DNA from: Cryptomeria japonica
Taxonomy: Eukaryota > Streptophyta > Pinopsida > Cupressales > Cupressaceae
Length of the DNA stretch: 64,000 nucleotides
Direction: 5' to 3'
NCBI RefSeq assembly: GCF_030272615.1
Contig: NC_081408.1
Location: 766,541,330 to 766,605,329 of the forward strand
A program made the position numbers and the translations under genes. Below the pieces are notes generated by a model, which saw only the letters and a list, made by a program, of their open reading frames with translations, was not told the DNA's origin and did no database searches. Below, piece after piece: positions 11,081 to 22,880 of the stretch. Position 1 is the first letter of the stretch; every line of letters starts with the position of its first letter.

Positions 11081-11406
11081 TGTTAGAGTTATCTTGTATT
11101 AGCTAATAATTATTTATTTAATTATTAGACTTTTATACTATATGCTTAAGCTAAACTTAGGAATCTTATAATTCTTTAGGGTTTTCTCCTTTCGGGTTTC
11201 GAGTATCCTCTTATAAGGATTCTCTCTTTGTATTTTCATAACAATTGTAATTATTGAATTGCATTCTTGTTCCACAATCAATATGATTCTTCTTTTCTGG
11301 ATCTCTTAATTTTGACCTCCATAGCTTTTTTGCTTCTTTCTTTCTATGACAGGTTTGCATGCAAGTGATCTTTGGGAGCTGTAGAGTTGATTCTTCCTTA
11401 ACTCCA
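11081..11406 (+). repeat. Copia-like 3' LTR, plus strand
   Basis: Begins TGTTAGAGTTATC and ends near ACTCCA. It shares several blocks with the opposite-strand LTR at 13670-14033: AAGCTAAA(C/T)TTAGGAA, AGGGTTTTC, TTATAAGGATT and GACAGGTT. That gives order and orientation. The exact 3' end is inferred from alignment. Confidence 0.6.
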
Positions 11407-11411
11407 ATAGA

Positions 11412-11648
11412 ATGCAATAATAATAATCAGATTGGTTAAAGATAACAAAGGGATCAATCCTTATAAAAGGAGATCAAACCTGAAAAGGAAAAATTTAAAA
11501 GCAATTAATAATTAATAATAAATTAATTATTAATATTCCTAAGTTTAGCTTCCTAAATTTAGCTTAAGTGAAATAGATAAAAGGTGACTTAATTATTAAA
11601 TCAATATGATTTAATTAATTAAGTAAATTAATACCTTTTACTCTAATT
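11412..11648 (-). repeat. Truncated 3' LTR of minus copia-like element
   Basis: Direct repeat of 13790-14033: both share TGCAATAATAATAATCAG, GGGATCAATCCTTATAAAAG and the AT-rich stretch ending TACCTTTTACTCTAA. It lacks the far LTR end present in the other copy, which is replaced by the neighbouring plus-strand LTR. Confidence 0.75.
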
Positions 11649-13657
11649 CCCCCCCTATAAAGATAGGGAGAAGCTAAAAAATAACTAAGGACTAGATGCG
11701 TGAAAGCCAAAAAATGCATGAAAGTAACAATGGGTCTCGACAACTAGGCCTAATGAGGTACCCAAGTACAAAAGATCTCTCACAACTAGAGATAAGGAGA
11801 AAACCTCATGGGAAAAACTCCTCTCCTAAAGAGAGAAATACAAGTGAAGGTCTGAAGAAGCCTCCAAACAAGAGAAAGTCCCTGAAAAAAGGAACAATGG
11901 ATGAACATGAAGAACACCACTAGAGCATGAAGCTGCAAACATTGTCAAGAATAACTGTTGATCTGAAGAACCTCCACTGAAATAGAAGAAGATTAGGTAG
12001 AGAAGACTGTAATCTGCATGAGTGCCCTCAAATAACACTACTCAAATCAAATGGCAAACAAAGGAAAACAATTGAACTCGAAGATACAGATGGCAAAAAA
12101 AACAAAGTCTGAAGAGTTGATCAATCGAAGATGGAAGGCTGCCTCCAAAAAAGGAATGAAAGAGTGTCCATATGGTAAATAATCCATCTCACCGAAATGC
12201 ATAGCTAACCATTCACTCCATCCGCCTAGTACATAGGAACAAATATTGAATACATAGCTCACTCCAATGAACCAAGGAAGCATTAGAACCAACAACCAAC
12301 AGTAGAAACCCCCTGAAGAAGAACCAAGAATATCTAATTGTGCAAACATGAAAGTACAACTAAATACAAAGGGTGTGCAAACCAAGGCACACATGCATGA
12401 GAAAGGTATGAAGGCAAACAAAGGCAAACATCAAACCCCCATGACACTTTATATCATAGTGCGAGTACAATAAGACACAAAACTGATGTGCAAGATCCCA
12501 TAATACATGTGCAATACTGAGGCCCTTTATCTCAGTGTGATTACAAAATCATAAGTGCTTACAATGAAAGCTCAAAATGTCAAAAAAAGACATAAGACTG
12601 GAAATACATGAAGAACAACCAAAAACAAGTCATCCCATGCAAACGAGAAGTTTCTATGACGTCATATGTCAAAGTAATTCACTAGAGTGTGATTACACAG
12701 AAACCTGAATAAAATTTTCCTGGAGTAAAATCTAGAAAAAGTGTATGGATGGTTGTGAAGAGCTCTGAAACACCGTCCCAATGTCGCTAGAATCGTGAAA
12801 ATCGAAGAAACTGACAAAAAGTTATGAGCTCGGGGACTGAAAACAGTACTTCAGACTTCAAATGGCTATAAAATGTACCAATATAAAAACAAGGTGATGA
12901 AACCCATATATCTGAAAAGTAGACAAAACCACCTTTCCGACGATATCTCGTTTGCCAAAAAATGATATCGTATGCCCAAGTTATGGCCAAAAGAAAAAGA
13001 TCCCTCTTTTAGAGCAAAAAGAGGGTCACAGGGGCCATGGAAGTTGTCCGTATTGTTGACTGTACCGCTGACATCAGCATGACATCAGCATGATGTTAGC
13101 GCTGATGTAATGTACTTTTGCTGCAAAGGGTTGACTTTTGTTTTTTGTAATTAAAAAAAATCTTTTAACAACATGCACCAACTTGATTTTTTTTTTAACA
13201 AAAAAAATTAAAAACCCAACAATCTAAATTTATTTTTCTACTAAGCAGTTGATTTTTTTTTTGAAAATATCTCTGACATAGGTGCAAGTATGACCATACG
13301 GATTTTCATGTCTCGAAAAATGTGCCAATAAAAAATCATGTCCCAGATACCCCTATCACAAAAAATAGGCAAATTATATATAAAAATTCATGGAATCAGC
13401 CTCCGGAAGCCAACCATGACGTCTTTTTTTGCCCAAATTGCTTCAAAAAATAGGTGCCCCCTGAATCACAAAAAGCTGAATTTTCAAACCCTCATAGATC
13501 TAGCCCCGTGAATCAAAAATTGACAAACAAAAGGTCAATCTTGACTATTTCCCACGTGTCGATTTCAATGATGAGGTTCAAATCAACCCAAATTTCACAG
13601 AAGACCTGCTCTAGTATAATCTCCCAATCAGAATAACAGGAAGGCCTCAGGTCTGAA

Positions 13658-13669
13658 GCTCTCATACCA
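13658..13669 (-). other. Primer binding site, initiator tRNA-Met
   Basis: Minus strand TGGTATGAGAGC, one mismatch from the common plant TGGTATCAGAGC site, directly next to the LTR end at 13670. This is typical of copia elements. Confidence 0.75.
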
Positions 13670-14033
13670 TGTAAAAATTGTGAAATACAACCTCACAGAA
13701 CCCAGTGAACACTTGTATGCAAATAACCTGTCACAACAATGGAAGATTCACAAAACACAAAGATTGCTTTGAAAAACCTAGAGCAAAAGAATGCAATAAT
13801 AATAATCAGATTGGTTAAGGATTACAAAGGGATCAATCCTTATAAAAGGAGATCAAACCTAAAAAGGAAAACCCTAAAAGCAATTAATAATAAATTAATT
13901 ATTAATATTCCTAAATTTAGCTTCCTAAATTTAGCTTCCTAAATTTAGCTTAAGTGAAATAGAGAAAAGTGACTTAATTATTAAATCAATATGATTTAAT
14001 TAATTAAGTAAACTAATACCTTTTACTCTAACA
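13670..14033 (-). repeat. 5' LTR of minus copia-like element (364 bp)
   Basis: Minus strand begins TGTTAGAGTAAAAGG at 14033 and ends CACAATTTTTACA at 13670, next to the initiator-Met site. It contains a short tandem (CTAAATTTAGGAAG repeated three times, near 13905-13945) and AT palindromes. Confidence 0.8.
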
Positions 14034-15802
14034 CTTTACTTCCAAGTTGCATGTCTTTTAATTCAACCCTTTCTTTTTATGCTCCACTAAAATTTTGGAG
14101 TTGGGGTCACCCCTTAGGGTGATGAAATTCCTATATAGGCCCCTTAGAAAAATGATACAATCACTTTGGTCACCCAAGATCGCATGAGGTGCAAAGGGAA
14201 AGCATACATGATTGGAGTTCTTGGGATAAAATGGTAAAAAGAAAATAGACCAAATCTAAGATTTTTGATCTCCAAGATCGCCCAAGGGTGTGAGGAGAAA
14301 ATGTATGCTTAGAAGTGATCATGGACATGACATAGAGATCAATTCCTCTTAGATTAGCCAGAAAATAATATATGTTTAAAAAATGATGGTTACGGACAAT
14401 ATATTCATAGTTTAGGTTTTTATCTTGGACATTTATTTACTTGCAAAATAGAATGCTAAGTTAGGCACAACAAATAAATCATTAGTGTGGGGGGCTAGAA
14501 AGGATTGCCAAAAGATTGATGAAATGAGTCGATAAACCAACACTGGTGAATTGAGAAACAATAGAACCAAACAAGGTATGAATGCATCGAATGACAAAAA
14601 AAAATAGAAGATTATATTGTAGAGAAAAACCATCAAAATATATAGCACTTTCACTGAAATATAGAGCAATTCCATTGAAATGTGATATAATTTGATGCAT
14701 TGTTTGATGATGAAATCACCAAAATGCAAAGAAAATTCTTTGAAATGTGATACTTGTGTTGAATTTATGACCAATATTAGAAAAGAAAATTAAGATGAGA
14801 TTTTGACAACATATCCCACTCCAAAATTAGTTTACGATAGAAAACTAAGAGTTAGTGCTACATAAATTGCTAAGATGTTAAAAAGGGGTTGAAAGTACAA
14901 TTACTAATTTGTAGGGGAATCATTGATTGATAGAGTAGACCCACTAAACGGTGTGAAGGCTATAGAAATCGCTTATACCTATAAGAAAAATGGGTTAGAC
15001 CTACAAGAACATAGGAGGTGAGTTTAAATGGACAAAATATTGGCTTGTAAGATATTTTTTTTAATTGAGGGTTAGAGTGTCAAAAAATATTAAAAGGGAC
15101 ATTTAAAAGGTGTTTGAAGCAAATATGCCATTCTATAATAGATTCACTAAAACACAAAGCACATTTGTTGAATTGTAATCCATAATAAAAATAGTTAGAA
15201 ACACATGAAAATTTAGTAAAGTCCCACTAGGCATATCATGAACATGTACAAGAATTTCAAGCATACAAGAATAAGTCAAACAATATTAACCTATTCTAAC
15301 CAAAATACATGTAACACTTGATATAAAACATAAATATTGGTGAACATTAATGAAAACAAAGTAAGTTCTCACCAACCCTTGTCACAACGAGACATGGTGG
15401 TTGTGCTTGATGATGATGAATTTGGTGGTATGTGTGAGTGTCTTCACCAACATCATAATGTTGCATTTCATGGGAGCTTGTTAAAAAATATTTAAGGTTG
15501 AAACCAATTAATAAATTTCTTACTAGAAGATTAGATGGATAGGGGAAGCATGCCAATAGTGGACATAGGTAACTTCGTGCATCTTAAGCTCCTAAAATTT
15601 TTATCCGATTTCGACAATTTTTTTGGTTCTCTCTACATGCGACTTAACTATTTAAAGCTATTGTTTTGGCTTTTGGGTAGTAATGATGCACGTTGTGGAA
15701 TTCGTTATGTGTGCAAAGGTAAAAAAGTAGTCATTTCAAAGTGTCGTTCGATACATGATCACCTTTGCGCCAATAGTAGATTACTCAAAATATACAGTAG
15801 TA

Positions 15803-15893
15803 GTCCAGTAGTAGTGGACAAATGTTCCAGTAGTTATGCACAAATGTCCTAGTGGTGCACAAATGACCAGTAGTGGTGTACAAATGGGCTAAT
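15803..15893. repeat. Short tandem repeat, about 24-bp unit
   Basis: Four imperfect units built around AGTAGTGG and CACAAATG, each with one or two changes. Confidence 0.6.
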
Positions 15894-16248
15894 TATGAGT
15901 TAAAAAAAAAAAGCTAAAAAATTATCCACTATTGGTACATGTGATATTCATTAATGAACTTTTCATTATCATTTTTTTGGGCTCCCTTACAATCCACTAA
16001 CAGCTTGGGTTGATAGAAACATGAGTGTCATTGGTACTATATTCATAACTGGTGCTCTTCCCTAGCAATAAAAATAAATATCAATAGCCCAAAATAATTG
16101 ATACCCTTAGGAGGAGGAGAATAGGACATATGTCCTTTGTGTGGTTTGTGGAGATATTCCCCTTAGAGAAAGTGGACTAATGAGATGAAAAAGGGGTACT
16201 TTGGAGTGCCCTTAAGGAAGGGGCAAGTTCTTTGACCCATGTGACTTT

Positions 16249-16345
16249 GTACAAAGGACCAATACCAAGACCATGTCACATGTACAAAGGACCAATATCA
16301 AGACAATGTCACATGTACAAAGAATCTATACCTTGTGTACTAAGG
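16249..16345. repeat. Tandem repeat, about 33-bp unit
   Basis: Three imperfect copies of a unit containing TACAAAGGACCAATA and CAAGACCATGTC. Confidence 0.65.
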
Positions 16346-17522
16346 CCATACCTTCATGACTAAGTGACTTTGTCAATTAAATAATAAAATAATAAGAAGA
16401 TCAAAATTGGATAAAAGAAATGACCAAATTAAAACTAAAACGACATTCTATTAATATCAGATTTCTACAAATACAAATAAGACCAAAAATTAATTATAAT
16501 AACCACACTTTGATCAATCATAAAAACCAATAAATAAATAAATAATTCGTGCACTTTGAAAATATTATCTCTTACATTGAAAGTTGTGTATCTTATTCAC
16601 AATTTCTATTTGTGGGTGTTTTTTAATTCCTATTTAACTATTTGCACGAGATTTTATTTTTGAACAAATTTCAAGGAAAAAGTAACGTTACATGGTACAT
16701 TTTTGGTATTATTATAGTAAAGAAGAGTCAGTGTTGTTAGAAAATGTTAAAAAGCTGACTTCTTGTGTTTCAAGGCAGCTTTCACCTTTCTCCATCATTT
16801 CCTTGGTACAATAAATCAATAGTTTTGATTGAATATTTTTTTTAACTTTTTCTTTTACCGAAGTTACTCTCGTCATTCATTCCGGGTAAATCAAGAGCTT
16901 TAGGTAGCGTACAATACCTTTTGTTCCTCAACATTTGTGCACCGTTGACATTTGAAAACGCTTTCTATTGCACGGAAAAATTGATCCCCTTTCAAGCAAT
17001 AAATCATAACTCTGCCCACTGTCAATGTTTAAGTGCTGCCCCCCAAAATTATTTTGTTTTAGATCATTGTGTTTTTTAATATATAAAACAATAATGGTTT
17101 GGGACTTTCAACGAGTTGCATTATTTTAGATGCGAGGTCGGTTGGTCGACAATATTTCAGAAGATTGGACTCTTCATAATAAATGGAAATATCTCTATTT
17201 TGTAGAAAGGACGTGGTGGAAACATAATGACATTACATCATGAAGCATTCAATGTGTAGCCACATATCATGCACAAAGACAATTTAACATTGGATGATCT
17301 AAAACCCTTATTAGAGGAGGCGAGGTTCGACAAAGCAACAAACATTTTGATCAAGATTTGTTATAGAAGTTCTAACAACAAAAAGGACTTACAAATTTGT
17401 AGGGTTTTGGTGGTCTTGAATTTTAGTGTTGTTTTTCTTATATTATTGTGCTCAATTCCACAGGCTACTTGATCACATAGATAACATGAAAATCACATAC
17501 ACGCGCATGCATGCGCGCGCGT

Positions 17523-17523
<1 letters not shown>

Positions 17524-17595
<72 letters not shown>
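17524..17595. repeat. (CA)n microsatellite
   Basis: About 36 uninterrupted CA units, preceded by an alternating purine-pyrimidine run (GCATGCATGCGCGCGCG), so the whole stretch could adopt Z-DNA. Likely polymorphic in length. Confidence 0.95.
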
Positions 17596-17597
<2 letters not shown>

Positions 17598-17707
17598 GGA
17601 GGCATGGACAGCACATATATTTCAGAGTGTTTGCATCGTGCATTGCACCTGTATAGGATAAGCAATCTTTGGGATTTTAGTGAAACATGAGTGAGAGCGA
17701 CCTCTAG

Positions 17708-17814
17708 GTGCTAGATGGTATGTACATGGGATATTTTGTTATAATGATTGTATAAAACCCTTTGGGTGCTAGATGGTATGCATGGGATATTATGTGCTAA
17801 TGATTGTATATAAC
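17708..17814. repeat. Tandem duplication, about 58-bp unit
   Basis: Two imperfect copies beginning GTGCTAGATGGTATG and containing ATGGGATATT and AATGATTGTATA. Confidence 0.6.
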
Positions 17815-17825
17815 AAAATATATCA

Positions 17826-20800
17826 TTCTTACATCTCCTGGCACACTCTTACATCTTGATGATTGATCACAAAGTGTGATTCGAAATGTTGATGCAAAAA
17901 AAGACATGCAATCAAATCCAAAAGCAAATACTTGATAAACTTATGGATTGTGGAAATATGAGGAAATCAAAATATATCATCACAATTGTTCCCTTGAAGA
18001 GACTATGTACTTCCATTTACCACACATCATTCATTCACAACTATTTAATAACTCGTTACTTTTGCACCAAAAATCAACACGTATTTGCCCATTTGTTAAC
18101 TTTCCATTGTAGAGCTTAGCTATTGAATGCAACAAAACCTAGACCTTGGCAATTAAATCTAATAAAACCTTGCTTTTAGATGAATAATCCAATCTTTTGT
18201 TCTTATGATAGCACACTTAACCCTCTGCTCATCATTATAAGTCTCTTCTTTCACTTTTAATTCAAATATGTATTTATTGAAAATTACTTTTTGTATAATC
18301 TATCCAAACTTATCATCATCTTGTTGTCCATTCTTTAATATGTTTAATTCCATTATTGTAACACCCACAATTCTATCTACCACTTCTTCAAAAGTTGTAA
18401 ACCAAGTCAAAGCAGCATTGTCTTGCACTTGACATTGAAGCAAATATCTATAATCACATTAACATAAACTAATATCGCATCTTTCTCAATACCAATTACT
18501 ATCTCCATTATTGTTCACCTTCTTTTTGCATTGCCTATTGTCAATCTTCAAGGGGCAAATGGTGTAATAAAAATTGGTTAGCTTTGTGACAGATGAGGTA
18601 TTTTTTGTTAGTGTGAATAAGGTTATGTGCCTAACTAGTCATTAGTGAGAACCTATTCACATGTTAGGTTAACTTAGGTCCGAGAAGATAAAAGAGTTAA
18701 GGAACGCTCTCCTCTACAAAAATATTTAATCTTGTTTTAAATTAATCATACCATGATCCATACCCTCAAGCCTTCCAATTTAGAGCACACTCCCAAAATC
18801 TTCTATGTTTGGTCCCCCAACTCATCCTACCCCAAAAAGGGAAGGTACTCTAGTTTTCTTCTCCCCTTTTTGATCTTGCTTCACCATACTTTGAGATCTC
18901 TATTGGCTCTTTTGATTTAGAAGGCTAGGAGAAAGTTTCAAACTTAAGAGAGAAATCTAGGAATTCTACTTGTTAATCCCATAAGGTTAAGGAATCCAAT
19001 ATTGTAGAGGATTCATAAGGTGGTACCCCTTATATTTGTAAAGATAACAAGAAGTGTAGGAAATAAGTATATTGATGTGGAAGCCCAAATATTAGAGGTT
19101 AATGGCCTTTGTCCATGCCCAAATGATTGGGAGGAGACCCAACATTACATGTCCTCCTCTTGAAAGGATATTACCTTTGTCATAGTCTCCCTAGTTGATA
19201 AAATATTAATAATTTCACAAGGAAAATGAAACACATCACAAGATGTTGCAATGGTTCTTCTTGGAAAAGAAATATAAAAACAAATAAAATAATGGACCAT
19301 TTTGAGGGGGTGATCTCCAATAATCACAAAATAATATATGAATTCTATATTTGAAGTTATAATGATATGAGAGAAAGAATTGTGTTCCTTATTTAGAGGG
19401 ATAACTATATAGGGATACACCGCTTCATCTTCATTAAGATGGGTTGAGATAGTAACTAAACCTAACGTTAAGGTGAAGCGTGTCACAATTTCTTATCCTT
19501 ATTATACATAAGAATATATCATATTAGGATCATAGCATTCCCATCCCTTTCATTAAAACATTGGCCTCGATTCTTAGAAAATCTAGAATATTTTGTATAA
19601 ATTGTTGATTATTCCATGTTACACTTGAATTAAAAAATTCTTACAAATAATTAATAAAATCTAGATGGCTCTTTTGAGCTATTTTACTCGTTTCTTAATG
19701 ATTTTATTGGTTTCTTAAATAAATTTGCCTTCATCTAACTTGGACAATTCTAGTTAAATTGGAATATTGCATTTACGAGGATCCATATGAGTGATCTTGT
19801 TGAGCTCCTTGTAATATGGGCATATTCTTCATGGCTCATCCTTCTTGTTAAGCATAACTATTGGGGATAAATAGGAACTTTTCTTTGGTATGAACAATGA
19901 TTCTTAGTATTAATTCAATGACATGAGCATGATCTTTGATTGGAAGTAGACCCTTGCATTCTTGAAATGCTTCTTGATGTTGTCGAATGATCTCTTAAAT
20001 CTTTATTGATCTCAAGTTTTAACATTTTATGCATTTACAAAATGTAGTTGTGCCCTTTTACTATAAGAATCTTTCCTAAGTAATTTTCCAATCCTACGTG
20101 AGATAATAATTTGCTTTGATGTTGATTGTATCCCTACACATTGATAATTTTTCCCATGTATATCGAAAGCCATAATAAATATTAAAAAACGAAGGACACA
20201 ATTCCCAATTCTTTAATCCATTGCAATCATAAACTACACCTATTTCTTGAATTGAATAATAAACATTTCTAAATCTAGATGGCAATCTCATTTTAAAAAT
20301 TTTATATGATGGAATTTACCACCACACAAGAGTTATTTTTCATCAACTATCATGACATAAGAGTAAGAGATTGGATGCACAAAAAATTGAGCTAATTAGT
20401 CAATCTTCTATAAACTAAAGTTGTATGTACTACCTATATCAACCAACAATATCACCCTTTATTTTCTTTACATAACCAAACATGTTAAGGGTATGTGGTG
20501 TGCATGGGGCATTCAATGCATGTAAGGAGATAATAGTTCTTTCTTTTTTCTTGTAATTGTTAGGCATAAGTTCTAAATTTGGTTCCTTTGTATGTACTTA
20601 TCCCTCTTCTTCAATAATTAATCTCTTCTTATTATTATCACATTTATGATACGTAGTATATTTGCTATTACAATGACAACGTAAAAGTTTTTGTCTTTTC
20701 TCTATCTCCTATTAAGGAAAGATTTTAGTAATAATTTGTCTTAGGTTAAAAAAATGTCATCATAGGATTAGTCACATTTTTGCCATTTGATTCTATGGTT

Positions 20801-21734
20801 TGACCTTGTATAAAAATTTTGGTGGTGGATTTTTTGTTTCTTAATATGCAATGCACGTTGCAGAGCTTTCCTAGTTGAATTTGATTCCAATAAATGAACA
20901 ACATGTTTAATTTGGTCATTACGTATAGTGATTTATAGTTGTAGCCTTTGATAAGGTATAACCTCATTAGAGCTAACTGTCAATTTCATATGCTCATATT
21001 ATATTTAGTTGTCAATTATTTTAAATTTGTTTGTTGGGTAATACCACTTCCTCTCCATTGTTTCTCATAAAGGATTACTAATTCATTACTCTACTCTTTC
21101 CATCTAAGCATTTTGCCTTGATTGTATATCATCCTCCATTGATACCATATATAAGGTTTTGATTCAAAATACAATGAGGCCATATCAACCATTGCATTGC
21201 CTAGTATATTGTTAATTTTAAAAAAGTATCGTTCCATGCAACTTACCCATGAACATATATGTACCATCACACTTATGGATGCCTATTTTGTGTGGGTTTA
21301 ATTATTTACCTTGAAAATATTGTCCTATCCCTAATAGGGTTGTGCCCACTTTGATGGTTTTGATGGTGCCTTAATTTTGATAATACTTTTAAAAACCCAT
21401 CTAGACGAACATTTAATGATGAAAAAACACACACAGTCTAACCTAGAAACGACATCAAATAATTATGGATTGTGGAAACCTTATATTATTGAATATTGTA
21501 AATGGGTTAAATAATTTATTATATTAACTAAATTTAATACCATTTCAGATTTTGGTAAATTTCCCCCTAGTTTTTAGGTGATGTACAATTTAAAAGGGTC
21601 CTTGGATTTACTATTTGTAGAAAAGTTATCTAATTTCCAAAAATTGACATGGCCTCAACATTTTTATTTCAAAACATTGAATTTTAAGTTCAAAAGGGAG
21701 GATAGTATTTGATGTAAGTTGTGACCATAAACAA
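17826..21734. other. AT-rich intergenic sequence with relics
   Basis: No intact gene seen. Frames at 19145-19486 and 20094-20291 (minus) are short and unrecognised. The 19.25-19.54 kb part is a dispersed repeat (listed). Some phrases look like old retroelement coding sequence, but none is specific enough to name. Confidence 0.45.
19250..19537 (-). repeat. Dispersed repeat, copy A
   Basis: About 290 bp homologous to 39370-39649 in the same orientation: shared GGGGGTGA, CAATAATCACAAAATAATATATGAATT, and CATATTAGGATCA near the end. On the minus strand it would start TGCTATGATCC (TGTTGTGATCC in copy B), the kind of end an LTR has, so these may be LTR fragments. Unclassified. Confidence 0.6.
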
Positions 21735-21867
21735 AGGTGGAGTGGTCCAAACCGAAGATAGGGTGGTATAAGACTAATTTCGATGGAGCTTCTAAGGGCA
21801 ACCTCGGACCTTCTAGTGTTGGGTATGTGTTGTGAGATTGGGAGGGAAATATTTTGGCAATTGGTGT
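21735..21867 (+). pseudogene. LINE-type RNase H fragment, left part
   Basis: The plus strand reads KPKIGWYKTNFDGASKGN, then GPSSVGYVL, a stop, and DWEGNILAIG. This is the start of the RNase H-like domain common in plant L1-type LINEs and related proteins (NFDGASKGN with the first catalytic Asp). It is cut by the insertion of element 2 at 21868 and continues at 37560. An in-frame TGA marks it as a relic. Confidence 0.75.
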
Positions 21868-22649
21868 TGTTTACGGTGAAAAGTGGAAACAACAATAATA
21901 TTGAGAGACTAAATGAGTTCAACCACAAAACCCTAGCCTAACAACAACAAAGATCCACCATAACATATGAAGATTACCTAGGACAATGCAAATCAAATGA
22001 AATCACAAAGATTATACCATCACATGTCTAATAGGGTTTGGATCTCCATTCTTCCTATCTCCATTGATCTTGCTTGATATATTTGCTCTCAGATTTTATG
22101 TGTGCACAAGAGCTCAACAAAGAACGAAAATGTGGTTGCAAGTAGGCTTGATTGCATATGAAAGTTTGAAAGCGTAGTTGAGTAGTCATCCGGGGTTGAT
22201 AATGAAGGAAGCATCTCCTTATATAGAAGACACTTTAGGAAATGGAGGGATAAGATTGAGAGGTGTAAGAGATAAATGATCAGCTATGATTAGAGTGTAC
22301 GTAGAGAAAATAAGAAAATAATGAGAGGGTAGGTAGTGTATGAATTAAGAGATGAATGACATGTGTCATAGGTAGAAAAGGTTAATGAATTAATTAAATA
22401 AATAAAGATTTATTTAATTAATAGAGGAAATGGGATCAATTAAATAAATAAGATATTTATTTAATTTAGGAGAAAAGGATAATTTAAATAAATAAAAGTA
22501 TTTATTTAAATGAGAAATGAGGCTAGAAGAGGATAAATGAATTAATTAAATAAATAAAGATTTATTTAATTAATAGAAGAATTAGGCTTAAAATAATTAA
22601 ATAAATAAAATGTTTATTTAACTAGACATGACCATTTTAAGTGTCTACA
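21868..22649 (-). repeat. 3' LTR of element 2
   Basis: Minus strand starts TGTAGACACTTAAAATGG at 22649 and ends CACCGTAAACA at 21868. It is nearly identical to 36780-37559. A TATA-like TATATAAGG lies at 22217-22225 (minus strand). Five AT palindromes occupy 22389-22632. Confidence 0.95.
22389..22632. repeat. Ladder of AT palindromes in the LTR
   Basis: Five successive hairpin-forming palindromes. Arms 22389-22403/22408-22422 (15 bp perfect, 4-base loop); 22438-22450/22454-22466 (13 bp, 3-base loop); 22482-22494/22499-22511 (13 bp, 4-base loop); 22541-22555/22560-22574 (15 bp, 4-base loop); and a weaker one near 22598-22615. The same ladder recurs in the other LTR at about 37300-37545. Confidence 0.85.
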
Positions 22650-22660
22650 TTTTGCCCTTT
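22650..22660 (-). other. Polypurine tract of element 2
   Basis: Minus strand AAAGGGCAAAA immediately before the TGTAGACAC start of the 3' LTR. Confidence 0.8.
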
Positions 22661-22880
22661 GAGACAATGTAGCTTGTCGCGTTGTTTCAAAGAAGATAAG
22701 CTGAACTGATACAAAGTTGCCCCAAGATGGGAATGATATGCCCCCTCGAGAGATTGGATGAAAATGTCTGAAAAGATCACAGACAATCTCTTGATAAGAA
22801 ATAAAGGGTAGAATGGACTGACCAGATAAGACAGAGTGACAGAATCATAAGATAACGAAGACTAACTCGGGAAACGAGGG

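Larger units (their letters stand above)
10048..11406 (+). mobile_element. Copia-like non-coding LTR element, 3' part, plus strand
   Basis: Internal sequence without a sustained reading frame, followed by a polypurine tract (11072-11080) and a 3' LTR. The internal part matches, in inverted orientation, the neighbouring element at 11649-13657. Both copies contain, for example, words around GGATCTTGCACATC, GTGTCTTATTGTA and CCTAGTTGTCG. The 5' part is missing because the gypsy LTR begins at 10047, suggesting the gypsy element landed inside it. The absence of protein domains points to a large non-autonomous derivative moved by enzymes of another element (inference). Confidence 0.6.
11409..14033 (-). 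mobile_element. Copia-like non-coding LTR element, minus strand
   Basis: On the minus strand: 5' LTR (14033-13670), an initiator-Met primer binding site (13669-13658), about 2.0 kb of non-coding internal sequence, a polypurine tract (C-run 11649-11655 on the plus strand), and a 3' LTR truncated at about 11412. No gag or pol domain can be read. One minus-strand frame (12427-12047) is hydrophobic but not conserved as protein with the sister copy. The 3' LTR lacks about 125 bases at its end and abuts the plus-strand LTR, forming the centre of an inverted repeat. Confidence 0.7.
14034..17523. other. AT-rich intergenic sequence
   Basis: No sustained coding frame or recognised element. Short frames at 14433-14774 and 15535-15852 have no family signature. 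Two small tandem repeats are listed separately. Confidence 0.5.

Noticed and set aside
12047-12427. Hydrophobic 126-residue minus-strand frame as an envelope-like gene
   Set aside because: Lies in non-coding internal sequence; the sister copy does not conserve the frame and no signal or fusion motif is seen.
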